A DNA stretch of 64,000 bases from a virus (IMGVR_UViG_3300046837_000353:1-64000), one strand, 5' to 3'; positions 7,300 through 16,204 are shown, counted from the stretch's first letter. Numbers and translations: made by a program. The notes: generated by a model not told the origin, from the letters alone.

Positions 7300-8634
7300 A
7301 TGGAGTTATTCCCTTACCAGCGGAAGGGGGTAACTTTTCTAGAACGCAGAAAAGGTCGCGCTCTAATTGCCGACGAGATGGGACTGGGAAAGACAGTCCA
7401 AGTATTAGGTTGGTTGCAGCATCGACGGTCGTATAGACCTACAATCATAATCTGTCCTACGTCTGTCAGATTACACTGGCAATCACTTATTCGCTTAATG
7501 TTGCACGAAGAGTGTTATCTGCCTTATTCTCAAACGGCTGCGGGTATAGGGTATGAAAATCAATCTTTCATTATCATTCATTACAGTATTGTACCTTTCT
7601 GGGTTGACTGGTTAAGAGCTCTAAAACCAAAGGTTATCGTGGTGGATGAAGCTCAGGCTATAAAGACCAACAATACAAAACGCACCAACGCTGTAAAGGC
7701 TTTGGCTCGTAAAGTCCCGCATGTTATTGGCTTGACTGGTACTCCGATCGTTAATCGACCAAGCGAAGCATTCAACATTTTGCAGATAATTGATCGCAAA
7801 ACCTTTCCCAATCAACGAAAGTATGCTGAGCGATATTGTGATCGTAAGCTGACATACTGGGGTTGGGATGAGTCTGGTGCAATCAACATTCCTGAACTCC
7901 ATGAGCTCTTATCTTCGGTTATGTTGCGCAGGCGCAAGGTGGATGTATTAAAGAGTCTACCACCAAAGATACGCAGCTTCGTCCCACTTGAGTTGACCAA
8001 TCGTAAGGAATACACCGCAGCTGAAAAGGACTTTATTGGCTATGTAAGGGAAACAGAGGGTAAGGAGGCAGCGAAAAAAGCAAACAAGGCTGCGGCACTT
8101 ACAAAGGTTACTTTTCTGCGTTTGTTAGCAGCTCGAGGTAAACTAGAACAGGCAATTGATTGGATTGCTAATACAATAGAGGAACAGAAGCTAGTTGTTT
8201 TTGCAGTCCATCGTGAAATTCTTGACCCTGTTTTTAACGCATTTCGTAAAGTTGCTGTACGAGTTGATGGTAGTGTAAATGAAGCCGAGCGTGGTCGTGC
8301 TATTGATCGGTTTCAGAAGGATCCAAAGTGCAGGTTATTCGTTGGACAAACACAAGCAGCAGGTACCGGAATAACACTGACCGCAGCGAGTAATGTTGCA
8401 TTTCTGGAACTGCCGTGGACTCCGGGGGACTTGTTGCAATGTGAAGATAGGTGTCATAGGATTGGTCAGGTCAATTCAGTGACAATACATTATCTTCTAG
8501 CAGCAAACACAATAGATGAAAAGATGGCGGATCTGATAGACAGGAAGCGTAGAATTTTAGACTCCGTGCATGATGGGGAAACCTTCCCATCAATCTTAGC
8601 TGAGTTGTTAAACCATTACAATAAACGGGGGTAA
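7300..8634 (+). CDS. SNF2-family DNA helicase/translocase
   Basis: 444 aa. Compact SWI2/SNF2 ATPase: Q-motif-like FPYQRKGV (4-11), Walker A DEMGLGKT (about 25-32), motif Ia IICPTSV, DEAQ Walker B VVDEAQAIK (about 114-122), motif III LTGTPIVNRP (about 146-155), and C-terminal lobe motifs GTGITLTAASNV and RCHRIGQ (about 388-394). No accessory domain, as in phage SMARCAL1-like helicases that remodel forks or anneal DNA. It leads a three-gene rightward operon with the sigma-like and primase genes, pointing to replication start-up. A larger paralogue is at 49581-51317. Confidence 0.9.
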   Translation: MELFPYQRKGVTFLERRKGRALIADEMGLGKTVQVLGWLQHRRSYRPTIIICPTSVRLHWQSLIRLMLHEECYLPYSQTAAGIGYENQSFIIIHYSIVPFWVDWLRALKPKVIVVDEAQAIKTNNTKRTNAVKALARKVPHVIGLTGTPIVNRPSEAFNILQIIDRKTFPNQRKYAERYCDRKLTYWGWDESGAINIPELHELLSSVMLRRRKVDVLKSLPPKIRSFVPLELTNRKEYTAAEKDFIGYVRETEGKEAAKKANKAAALTKVTFLRLLAARGKLEQAIDWIANTIEEQKLVVFAVHREILDPVFNAFRKVAVRVDGSVNEAERGRAIDRFQKDPKCRLFVGQTQAAGTGITLTAASNVAFLELPWTPGDLLQCEDRCHRIGQVNSVTIHYLLAANTIDEKMADLIDRKRRILDSVHDGETFPSILAELLNHYNKRG

Positions 8635-8636
8635 CT

Positions 8637-9104
8637 ATGGAAGTAGCGATACCAACTAAGCTAGCGATTAAGTTCGCATACAGCACAGGTATTGAGGTCG
8701 GATACCTGTTTTCCGAAGCGGTGGAAGCCTATTGGAAGGCCACAATTGATCCCAAATATGACCCGCGCAAAGCATCTTTCAAGACTTACGCCACCACCTG
8801 TGTCTATCGTCATCTCTGCAGTGTGATTGCGGAGTACAAGCGTAAGTATCCTGACTATGATCAGATTAGCGAAGACATGGTTAGTCAGGAACCTAGCCCC
8901 GAGGATGTTTACTATTTCAAGGAGATAGTGAGTCAGTTACCGGATGATGGTAAGTATGTGATCCATTTGGTGTTGGAAGTGCTGGATGGTATTCCTGCTT
9001 ATCGGGCCCGTGCGGCAATTCGTAAAATGCTAAAGGGACAGTGGGCCTCTGTTCGGATTGACACAGCATTTCACTCTGTTAGCCTGATGCTGAAAGAGGC
9101 GTAG
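8637..9104 (+). CDS. Sigma-70 region 2-like protein
   Basis: 155 aa. Residues about 23-65 (LFSEAVEAYWKATIDPKYD, then ASFKTYATTCVYRHLCSVI) resemble sigma-70 region 2, where FSTYATxWI binds RNA polymerase and the -10 element. A C-terminal part could be a reduced region 4 but shows no clear helix-turn-helix. It lies 2 bases after the SNF2 gene and directly before primase. It might direct one of the phage promoter classes; alternatively it is a replication accessory with only structural resemblance. Confidence 0.6.
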   Translation: MEVAIPTKLAIKFAYSTGIEVGYLFSEAVEAYWKATIDPKYDPRKASFKTYATTCVYRHLCSVIAEYKRKYPDYDQISEDMVSQEPSPEDVYYFKEIVSQLPDDGKYVIHLVLEVLDGIPAYRARAAIRKMLKGQWASVRIDTAFHSVSLMLKEA

Positions 9105-10031
9105 TTGGACATCCTTGAAATCTACCGTAGGCATGGTGTGCACTATCAGACGGAAGGTGATAGGCATACCACGCGCGGGTGGGTCAATTGTCGCTGCCCG
9201 TTCTGCACGGGCAGCCCCGGCCTGCATTTAGGCTTTAACTTACAACACAAGTTCTTTAGATGCTGGCGCTGCGGTTGGCACAGCACCGTTGATACATTGA
9301 TTGAATTATGCCGCGTCTCATCCGAACAAGCTCGTCAACTGTACTATGAGCTTGGTGCCTCCGGTGGACCTTTTGTCCCGCGAGTGGACAAGACATCAAG
9401 GCTAATCAATCTATCTCGGTACAAGCGGCCTACAGATGTTGGCCCCTTACGTCCTTCTCACAAGCGATACTTGGCTGGTAGAGGCTTTGATCCTGAGAAG
9501 ATTGAAGCAGAATGGCATGTATGCAGCACGGGACCTTTAGCCTATCTTGACAATATCGACTACCGGTACAGGCTGTTCATTCCTATCGTGTGGAATGATA
9601 GAGAAGTGTCCTTTCAATGCAGAGATGTCACAGGCAAGTCAGACATCAAGTACCGAGCTTGCCCACTGGATCGCGAGGCTATGCACCACAAGAATATCTT
9701 GTATGGCAGGCCGGATTGCTGGGGTTCCAGGGTCGGTATAGCGGTGGAGGGTGTCACGGATGTCTGGAGGCTGGGTGCTCAAGCCTTTGCCGTGCTTGGC
9801 ATTGAGTACAAAATAGAGCAAGTGGTCCTAATCAAGAAGTTTTTTGATCGGATTGCCATTGTATTTGATGGGGATAGGCAAGCGCAGAGGCAGGCAAGAG
9901 AGCTGGGCTCTAGGCTGGATGCTATGGGAGTCGACACCTTTATTTACAAGCTTGATAAAGGCGTCGATCCCGGTAGCATGTCAGATGATGATGCGAAGCA
10001 TCTAGTTAAGACGCTTCAAACTCCGCGGTAA
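9105..10031 (+). CDS. DNA primase, CHC2 zinc finger plus TOPRIM
   Basis: 308 aa, starting at TTG 9105 immediately after the previous stop with AGAGG upstream. Zinc-binding domain: CRCPFC (about 28-33) and CWRCGWHS (about 51-58). TOPRIM: IAVEGVTDVWRLG (about 211-223) with the catalytic Glu, then IVFDGDRQAQRQA (about 250-262) with the DxD-like acid pair. Synthesises RNA primers for lagging-strand replication, presumably with the DnaB-like helicase at 19704. Lacks the helicase-binding extension of bacterial DnaG. Confidence 0.9.
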   Translation: MDILEIYRRHGVHYQTEGDRHTTRGWVNCRCPFCTGSPGLHLGFNLQHKFFRCWRCGWHSTVDTLIELCRVSSEQARQLYYELGASGGPFVPRVDKTSRLINLSRYKRPTDVGPLRPSHKRYLAGRGFDPEKIEAEWHVCSTGPLAYLDNIDYRYRLFIPIVWNDREVSFQCRDVTGKSDIKYRACPLDREAMHHKNILYGRPDCWGSRVGIAVEGVTDVWRLGAQAFAVLGIEYKIEQVVLIKKFFDRIAIVFDGDRQAQRQARELGSRLDAMGVDTFIYKLDKGVDPGSMSDDDAKHLVKTLQTPR

Positions 10032-10135
10032 GCACCTCTCGAGGCAGGGATGCAAGTCGTGCATCACGCATAAGGTCCAACTATCGTCGCTGTGAGTTGT
10101 ATTAATTCACTATACAACGTTTGTTTTGGATCCAT

Positions 10136-11404
10136 TTATGTTACTCTTAAGTTATACTTAAGAAATCTTTTGACCAAAGTTGTTGACTTTATTCTACGTC
10201 GAGTTAATGCAGAAAGCATCATCATAGTTACTCCAACTATCACTATTGAAACTTTGTCGTTCATATCTCCCACAATGAAAATTGGTTGTAGAATTAATGT
10301 CATCAAAACTCCAGTACAAAATGTAACAAGAGAATTCTGACCTAAAAGAATGACTGGCTTGGAAACAGTCCATCTTAAGAATTCACTCTCTCGACTGACA
10401 AAGCTATTAATAACAATCACCACTGCTAGAAAATTAGCTAGTCGGACTGGTGCTAGAAATTCTTTACTTTGAAATAGTCTCCATGGCAAACCACCAGGAA
10501 AGATGAGTTCATTTACCGATGGTATGCTAAAAATTGCGCATCCTATAACAATAGTCCAAGCTCCAATAGTTATCCAATTCCATTTATTAACTATATAAAT
10601 TTCTCTGTTCTTAATCGGAATAAACTCTGGAATTAGAATTCTTCTTCTATGAGTTTGAAGATGTCGAATTGATGCACCTATGACAAATAGGAATTGCCAT
10701 GACAAAGGATTTACCCAATGAGCACTGTTAAAATATGGAATATCCCACAATATAATTAAAGTCGAAAAGTAAATTGAAAAGGAAACTAGTAACGTTACCA
10801 ACACATTCTTCCTAAGAGCATATAGAATAATCGGAAGAATTGCTAGGAGCATCATATATACTGGCAAAACTCCTAGAAATGGTACCTTAAACTTAAAAGA
10901 AACTAGCGCATCGATAGCTTGCTGAAAGACAGTATCAATTGAGATATAAGGAGATGACTCACCAGAAATTACTACATACAAAAAGTAGAATAAGAAAATC
11001 AGAAAGTTGGCTATGTATAGCTTACCAACTCGTTTGTAAATTTTAGTAGCTGTTGGTCGTATTCCATAGTTATTCAACATACTTCCATAGACCAAATAAG
11101 AAATGTATCCTGAGATACAAATGAAAACCTCCGATGCATCGAAGAAAGTGAAATAGCGAAGGAGTAGCGGTGATCCATGAACATGATCATAAAAGATCAA
11201 AATGAGAGCGATTCCTCGAAAGAAATCTACTCTGGGATCACGAGAGCTAAGGTAGTCAGCCGGCATCATTACACCGGTGGTACCGCGCCGATTCTCTTCA
11301 ATCGGCAAAGTGTCGATATGACTTCCCTTCTGAAAATCAGCGCGTGGTTTTGGGAGACGGGACAATCTATGCTCCCAACGATACATCATTTCGGCGTAAT
11401 CCAT
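10136..11404 (-). CDS. OpgC-like membrane acyltransferase
   Basis: 422 aa integral membrane protein with about ten predicted helices. The opening RDPRVDFFRGIALILIFYDH and SEVFICISGYISYLVYG are diagnostic of the OpgC family, which transfers succinyl groups from the cytoplasm to periplasmic glucans. Start ATG 11404 follows AAAGGA. An 86-residue or shorter cytoplasmic N-terminal arm precedes the first helix. The gene is AT-richer than its neighbours, consistent with later acquisition. In a phage it could alter envelope glycans and so adsorption or superinfection; that role is inference. Confidence 0.85.
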   Translation of the reverse strand: MDYAEMMYRWEHRLSRLPKPRADFQKGSHIDTLPIEENRRGTTGVMMPADYLSSRDPRVDFFRGIALILIFYDHVHGSPLLLRYFTFFDASEVFICISGYISYLVYGSMLNNYGIRPTATKIYKRVGKLYIANFLIFLFYFLYVVISGESSPYISIDTVFQQAIDALVSFKFKVPFLGVLPVYMMLLAILPIILYALRKNVLVTLLVSFSIYFSTLIILWDIPYFNSAHWVNPLSWQFLFVIGASIRHLQTHRRRILIPEFIPIKNREIYIVNKWNWITIGAWTIVIGCAIFSIPSVNELIFPGGLPWRLFQSKEFLAPVRLANFLAVVIVINSFVSRESEFLRWTVSKPVILLGQNSLVTFCTGVLMTLILQPIFIVGDMNDKVSIVIVGVTMMMLSALTRRRIKSTTLVKRFLKYNLRVT

Positions 11405-11415
11405 AACAGTTCCTT

Positions 11416-12672
11416 TCATCTCATAAACCAACGACTAATCACTTGCTTCACTCCTTTCATTGGGGAACCCCACCTTTGCCTTACTTCTTTGGCTTGTTTT
11501 TGTACTGTTATCTTTAATGGTGGATTGTGTCTTTTATGTAGTTCTTCAATTACAGCAGTGATGTCTCCTAACTTTCCATCAAAACCTACCTCAAGAACAG
11601 CTAGTGACGCAATCGAATAGGCTTCAAGCAGACGTGGTACCCATTGTGTTCTCCGCTTTAGATCCATTGGAAGGATCTTTTTCCCCACATTATTTTCAAG
11701 ATTCACCCAGTTTATTGCCCGGATTTTCAGCGTTTCCATAGTTAGAAGAGCATCATTCGGATAACCAAGTATTTTAATTTCATGTATCTTATTCCAAAAC
11801 ATCTGTTTATATTCATTAATCAAGCCCATTTCAAAGGTATAGCGCATGGCTCGGTGAAGTTTTTGATTACCTCGCTGTCCATGTTCCAAGTGGGTTAGTA
11901 TGTGAAACCATGCGTCCTCAAACGGATCTCTACTGGGCTTCAGTCTAGGACGACGATACTTGGTGATGGATGAAGGTGTAACTTCCACCACTTCCTTAAC
12001 TTTGGGTAACGGTGCGGGTGGAGGCAACACAGGAGGAGTTAATAACTTAGGTGGTGCTTCCGGGTATACCTTGGGTGCACGTTTGCGCCTGGCCGCACCC
12101 GCGCGAGGTAGAGTAGATTTCTCAGGTGGAGCCTGAATTATCTCTGGTGGGATTGGTGGTACCTGCGCAGCATATGTCGCCGCTTCTGCTTCCCGACATC
12201 CGTTAATAAGTGCTGCAACCTTATCCAAATTAACCCCATTACCATTGGATTGCGGATTAGTTACAGAGACTTCGTTATTACAGGTAGGACATGTATAAGC
12301 AGGTTTTTGATTGGAAGATGGCCAATGGGATAGATAACGTTTATTCCCACAATCTACACAAGCAGTCGTATCAGGCTTAAGCCGAATAAAATCAGAACGT
12401 TGCAGACGGGGAATATTTCCCCGACTGTTTTTTCCCTGATCATCTTGACGCTCAATGAGTGGGCGGACATATGATATAAATAACCGCCATCGGGCAGTAT
12501 GCAAACCTACATCAATCGGTGAATCTCCTCTGCCATTAATCCGGGAGGATCGGCGGAGGGCTAGATGGGGTGGAATTGATTCTTCCACCCCAGCAAAGAG
12601 CCCTCCTAACCGAACCCAAGACTCTGGGTTCGCCGCTAGATTAGCGACGGTTTGTTGTCGCCAGGTTAGCAT
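11416..12672 (-). CDS. Hypothetical protein, zinc-binding with Pro-rich linker
   Basis: 418 aa. N-terminal domain with a CVDCG...CPTC zinc ribbon (about 105-135), then a proline-rich basic linker (about 165-235), then an alpha-helical C-terminal domain containing HILTHLEHGQRGNQKLHRAM. The start overlaps the end of the ParB-like gene. Zinc ribbon, basic linker and position suggest DNA binding alongside the ParB-like set; no specific family recognised. Confidence 0.55.
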   Translation of the reverse strand: MLTWRQQTVANLAANPESWVRLGGLFAGVEESIPPHLALRRSSRINGRGDSPIDVGLHTARWRLFISYVRPLIERQDDQGKNSRGNIPRLQRSDFIRLKPDTTACVDCGNKRYLSHWPSSNQKPAYTCPTCNNEVSVTNPQSNGNGVNLDKVAALINGCREAEAATYAAQVPPIPPEIIQAPPEKSTLPRAGAARRKRAPKVYPEAPPKLLTPPVLPPPAPLPKVKEVVEVTPSSITKYRRPRLKPSRDPFEDAWFHILTHLEHGQRGNQKLHRAMRYTFEMGLINEYKQMFWNKIHEIKILGYPNDALLTMETLKIRAINWVNLENNVGKKILPMDLKRRTQWVPRLLEAYSIASLAVLEVGFDGKLGDITAVIEELHKRHNPPLKITVQKQAKEVRQRWGSPMKGVKQVISRWFMR

Positions 12673-13685
12673 ATCGGCGAGGCAGCCTGTGCTAACCCTG
12701 AGGATGCGGAACCACCCTGCATCCGAATGATCCTCTCGAGTTCGGCTTGCACCTTGTTGAGATGATCCTTCAAATCCAGAATCGCATTAAGGGAATCACG
12801 GGGATTTACCAATGCGGATAGATGCAGATGCTCAACTCCCTTGCTGGCCTGCCTGCTCAATCCACGGCAACCACCAATAAACTTTGTTCCCATAGTGGAG
12901 GAGGTCTTACCAACCCGGGACTTGATGCGACGCTGCTCTTCCTCGGCCTGATCGTGATACTTCTTAACCACGGCCATCTCAGCATCCTGTCCCTTGGTCT
13001 TTACGGCATTGACATCACGAACCATATTCTCAACCGTTCTGCCCGTGACGGAGTAGTAATGGGGCAGTTCGGCCGCCTTCTGATAGACGATATCTGAGCC
13101 GATTTTATTGAGAGCAATGATTGTGTTCTGGGGTTGATTGCCATTATCGAAGTCGAACCCCAGCTTCGATGCACGCTTAATCCCCTGATACTCATTCCAA
13201 GCACTCAATGCTGTGGCGGCGGGAATGTGGAACATCTTCGCCAGCTCAGGAATGGTAGTATTGGGAAACTTTTCGTGCATCGAGAAGATATGATGCGTGA
13301 CATCTTGCCTGGTATCACGCTTGCCTTCGATACCGTTAAGCAAGCGCAGCAACAGCTCCTGACGATACTGATCAGGCTCAGTCACGATATAAGCATCATG
13401 CCAGTCGAGTTTGCAGTCCTTGGTCGCCTTAATCCGGTGCATTCCTGTACCGACAAGGTATTTGGCTTGATCGACTGCAAAGACAACAATCGCCGGAAAT
13501 GGAGCGCCCTCAAGCATGGCTAGGCCATACTCGTTGACGAGCAAATCATCAATTTTTCGCCTTAGACGAGCTGGATTTTCCTCACTCGCCTTGAGATCAA
13601 TATCGCTGAATAGCAGTTTCTCCACATAGCGAAACTTGTAGTTACCCTGCTTAAATAGGGCTTCAGTTCCTGCGTGTTTTGTCAT
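12666..13685 (-). CDS. ParB-like DNA-binding protein
   Basis: 339 aa. N-terminal ParB/Srx-like segment: NEYGLAMLEGAPFPAIVVF, then YLVGTGMHRIKA (about 81-92), where ParB family members have G-x-HR. A helix-turn-helix follows (FPNTTIPELAKMFHIPAATA, about 140-160), then a coiled C-terminus ending in a helical QAELERIIRMQ. AAAGGA precedes ATG 13685. Third of three ParB-like genes in tandem. Could act in partition, as a CTP-dependent clamp, or as a transcription factor; ParA is not seen. Confidence 0.7.
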   Translation of the reverse strand: MTKHAGTEALFKQGNYKFRYVEKLLFSDIDLKASEENPARLRRKIDDLLVNEYGLAMLEGAPFPAIVVFAVDQAKYLVGTGMHRIKATKDCKLDWHDAYIVTEPDQYRQELLLRLLNGIEGKRDTRQDVTHHIFSMHEKFPNTTIPELAKMFHIPAATALSAWNEYQGIKRASKLGFDFDNGNQPQNTIIALNKIGSDIVYQKAAELPHYYSVTGRTVENMVRDVNAVKTKGQDAEMAVVKKYHDQAEEEQRRIKSRVGKTSSTMGTKFIGGCRGLSRQASKGVEHLHLSALVNPRDSLNAILDLKDHLNKVQAELERIIRMQGGSASSGLAQAASPIC

Positions 13686-13720
13686 AATCCTTTCCTTTCA
13701 ATGTACGTCAGCAGTTAGTA

Positions 13721-13747
13721 TATATATGCTCGCGCAACACATTGCAA
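13721..13747 (-). promoter_or_regulatory. Conserved phage promoter variant (ParB-like gene)
   Basis: Minus strand: TTGCAA at 13747-13742, a GC(A)-rich spacer, TATATATA at about 13729-13720. A second TTGCAA with a GCAAAAATAGC spacer lies just upstream (13753-13775) but lacks a TATA box. Confidence 0.6.
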
Positions 13748-13775
13748 GCTATTTTTGCGACGGCTTGCAATTCAT

Positions 13776-14660
13776 TCATTCTTCCTCTATTAGTCCAGCT
13801 TCTCGTAATGCAGTTATATACGATTCGAGGTATGGAATCATTAGTTTCAACCGATTGACTAATTCGGTTGCAGATCGACCAAAATCAATCTGTTCACCAT
13901 TATCCGCCTCCCGACGTATATTATGTAAAAGTGCTTCTTGTATGGCAGTTACAAGTTTTCCAGGACTGTAATGTCGCGAATTCATAAAGTTTGAGATACT
14001 CAGTAGTCGGTCATCAATTAGTACCTTATCTCGAAGTAAGTTTGTAATTCTGGTGGGGTGTAGATGGACTCTACCATATTGTTGGGTAAAGGCTAGATGG
14101 TCCTGAATTGGTGCGTCTATTGGTGGACGTTCAACTTCACCCGGTTGTGTCCATGGTGTTAGGGTCATTGGTGGTATAACAATAGGTGTTCGCCTAACTG
14201 GTGCTTGGCGAACAGGTGTTTGTCTGGTTAATGGTGGGGTGGTAGATCTTTGGGGTCGATTTTGTCTTAATTCCTTTATTTTGGCTGTTTGTTGAGTTTT
14301 GGTCATTCCTATGAAACGGTGTTGTTCAGGAATAGGTAGATCTCGAGCGATGAACACAATTGAACCAATTGCAAATTCTTTTCGATCCATAAGCTCTATT
14401 ATTTCTGGAATACCTTTCTCAACGACAGTCACTGCTTCATATGCTGTGCTTCTATTACTAAGACCAACTCGTTTTGCTGCATCATCTGGACTTAGAAAAG
14501 CAACTCCAGTATACTGCAGTTGCTCTTGACGGTGGTCCCCACCATGCGGTCTCACAATCTTCTTGAACCAACCGGCTCGTTCACTGATCTTGTAACCGTC
14601 TCGCATTTCGTTCTCGTCTATTTCAGGTATTATGATTTCATCGATGTTTATACTTGTCAT
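13776..14660 (-). CDS. ParB-like/KorB-type HTH protein
   Basis: 294 aa. Contains a helix-turn-helix-like stretch FLSPDDAAKRVGLSNRSTAYE (about 55-75), resembling the ParB HTH rather than the catalytic-like domain, then a Pro/Thr/Arg-rich linker (about 133-175), and a helical C-terminal domain. The architecture parallels the gene at 17043 (helical domain, Pro/Thr linker, helical domain). DNA binding is likely; the exact role is not known. Confidence 0.5.
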   Translation of the reverse strand: MTSINIDEIIIPEIDENEMRDGYKISERAGWFKKIVRPHGGDHRQEQLQYTGVAFLSPDDAAKRVGLSNRSTAYEAVTVVEKGIPEIIELMDRKEFAIGSIVFIARDLPIPEQHRFIGMTKTQQTAKIKELRQNRPQRSTTPPLTRQTPVRQAPVRRTPIVIPPMTLTPWTQPGEVERPPIDAPIQDHLAFTQQYGRVHLHPTRITNLLRDKVLIDDRLLSISNFMNSRHYSPGKLVTAIQEALLHNIRREADNGEQIDFGRSATELVNRLKLMIPYLESYITALREAGLIEEE

Positions 14661-14672
14661 TGTTCTATCTCA

Positions 14673-14707
14673 TAAAAGAGGAAGGCGGACGGCTGTTGCC
14701 GCCCGCC
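14673..14707 (-). terminator. GC-rich hairpin terminator
   Basis: Stem GGCGGACGGC / GCCGCCCGCC with a short loop, followed on the minus strand by TTCCTCTTTT. Lies between the end of the 14724 gene and the next start. Confidence 0.65.
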
Positions 14708-14723
14708 CCCTTTGATCAGTTTC

Positions 14724-15713
14724 TTATTGTGCTGCTTCGGCCAGTTCTGCAGGTTCGATAAAGCGCGGGAAACGCTCATCGGTGCGCAGAAAGAGACCAT
14801 TGCGACCAATTCCCTTATCCTGTTTAAACAGATTGAATGCCTTGATCAGCAGAGCGAGACGTGGACCATACTTAAGATCCATGTCGTTCTCCTGAGTAGA
14901 CAACAACTTGTTACGCAGGTGCAGGATGGGATCATGTTCGTCAAGATTTGCTCCGGAACCCAGAGGACGGAAGAAATCCTCAAGCACATCGTTCCCGTAA
15001 AGCGTCAAGATCTTCGAAGCACTAAAGATCGCCGCCGGTTTGTTACCGATGACTTTGACTGCCGTAGGGTAGTTGGCCGAAACGTGATGTGCAGCGGCTC
15101 CCACCTCAGGATGCTGGCGACTATAATTCAGCACTTCAATATTAGTGAAGGGCCGAATGACAGGTTGCTTGTTGGTAACGACCAGTGCATTATGGTCGTA
15201 TCGCCAAGCCAGCTTAATCGCACCCGCGACCGAAGCCGCCATGCCGTTTGCACCAGCTGTGTACAAGGCATCTGCCGCGTTCCTCGGCTTAGAATCGTCA
15301 ATGAACGCAAACAGAGAGTCATGCACTGGTATATCACACACCACGTAAGTTTCGAATGTGACACCTGACATGTAGCAAGCCCATAGCCGATGCTGTGCAT
15401 CCCACACTTGGCCATCAGTTGTGATCAAAATTGCCTGACCAGTCTTGATCCACATGTCCGCAATCATGCAAGCGGCATACTTACGGATAGCTGAAAGTGA
15501 AAGCTTCCGATTTACCTTGTTACGCCGAAGGAGCTTCTCGGCGATTTCTGGTGTGATTGTGCACCAACCAGTGGTAACAGGAAGTTCGGTGGGAGGAAGT
15601 TGTGTAGCTGACCATTCATCGAACCTAGTGACCAACTCCTGAAAAGCTAGTGCACTACAAGTATCAAGGTCGATGGTGACAGCTGGACTCCAAGTGGTAT
15701 TAGGTTCTGGCAT
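14724..15713 (-). CDS. ParB-like nuclease-fold protein
   Basis: 329 aa. Residues about 55-110 carry the phage ParB-like signature: LLRRNKVNRKLSLSAIRKYA, MWIKTGQAILI, VWDAQHRLWACYMSG (D-x-QHRL motif), TYVVCDIP. This version of the fold is common in phage proteins of unknown role. The rest is helical. Start ATG 15713 follows GAAAGGGT. Two promoter-like elements lie upstream (15740-15810). First of three ParB-like genes read away from the strand switch. Confidence 0.75.
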   Translation of the reverse strand: MPEPNTTWSPAVTIDLDTCSALAFQELVTRFDEWSATQLPPTELPVTTGWCTITPEIAEKLLRRNKVNRKLSLSAIRKYAACMIADMWIKTGQAILITTDGQVWDAQHRLWACYMSGVTFETYVVCDIPVHDSLFAFIDDSKPRNAADALYTAGANGMAASVAGAIKLAWRYDHNALVVTNKQPVIRPFTNIEVLNYSRQHPEVGAAAHHVSANYPTAVKVIGNKPAAIFSASKILTLYGNDVLEDFFRPLGSGANLDEHDPILHLRNKLLSTQENDMDLKYGPRLALLIKAFNLFKQDKGIGRNGLFLRTDERFPRFIEPAELAEAAQ

Positions 15714-15739
15714 TTTTACCCTTTCTTCTGTGCGGACGA

Positions 15740-15810
15740 CAAATTGTCTGTTGCACGCGCTTAATGTAGCGGAGTTCAAATTCGATTGCAAGATAAAAAT
15801 TTTGCGTGTA
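15740..15810 (-). promoter_or_regulatory. Two tandem promoter-like elements, leftward
   Basis: Minus strand TTGCAA, 17 bases, TACATT just upstream of the ParB-like gene; further up TTGCAG, a spacer with CGCAAAA, and TATCTT. Both resemble the genome's conserved promoter without the GTCAG leader. Confidence 0.5.
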
Positions 15811-15872
15811 CTGCAATTGCAGATTATTGCATAACAGCTATGCAAAAACGCTTCAATCAACGCATTTTCTGC

Positions 15873-15901
15873 TTGCAATGAATTGCAAAATATGCTAGGC
15901 T
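15873..15901 (+). promoter_or_regulatory. Promoter-like element, rightward
   Basis: TTGCAA 15873-15878, 17 bases containing TTGCAAAATATGC, then TAGGCT 15896-15901. The second GCAAAA box fits the family; the -10 is poor. Confidence 0.5.
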
Positions 15902-15910
15902 CATAATGCA

Positions 15911-16033
15911 GCAGGTTGCTGCGACCGTGTGCACAACGGGGTTCAATAACAGGGCAATCGCTCTGCCAACTATCTGGGTAGGAATGGCGAACCAGCAGCG
16001 ACTTGTTGTACTATCTTTGGAAAGGACAGCATC
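15911..16033 (+). ncRNA. Structured leader or small RNA candidate
   Basis: Directly downstream of a promoter, complementary segments nest: GTTGCTGC (15915-15922) with GCAGCGAC (15995-16002), CCGT/ACGG hairpin inside, GGTTC with GAACC, and GGCA/TGCC innermost. It resembles a multi-helix RNA domain ending about 30 bases before the start of the 16034 gene. One strand has weak tRNA-like segments (AGTTGGCAGAGC in reverse) but no cloverleaf forms. Could be a riboswitch or replication RNA. Confidence 0.35.
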
Positions 16034-16204
16034 GTGGTATCAGCAAAAACATTACAAGAGATTGCAAAGGTCATCTTAAGGCATGTTACACCTGAAGTGG
16101 CTGATGCGATATGCCAAGACCTGATGAAGGTTCAGGGAAACAAGAGTTATACAGATACAGTTCATCATCTGGGAATTCTGCTTCAAAGGATCACCCTAAT
16201 CTAG
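16034..16204 (+). CDS. Small hypothetical protein
   Basis: 56 aa from GTG 16034, preceded by GGAAAGGA. All-helical composition (LQEIAKVILRHVTPEVADAI, LMKVQGNKSY). Followed by a strong hairpin terminator. It is the sole gene between the structured leader and the origin-like region, so it may be a small replication or copy regulator; inference only. Confidence 0.5.
   Translation: MVSAKTLQEIAKVILRHVTPEVADAICQDLMKVQGNKSYTDTVHHLGILLQRITLI

Noticed and set aside
15911-16005. tRNA-like D-arm (AGTTGGCAGAGC) and GTT-anticodon-like loop on the minus strand
   Set aside because: Anticodon and T stems do not pair and no acceptor stem forms; reported instead as a structured leader on the plus strand.
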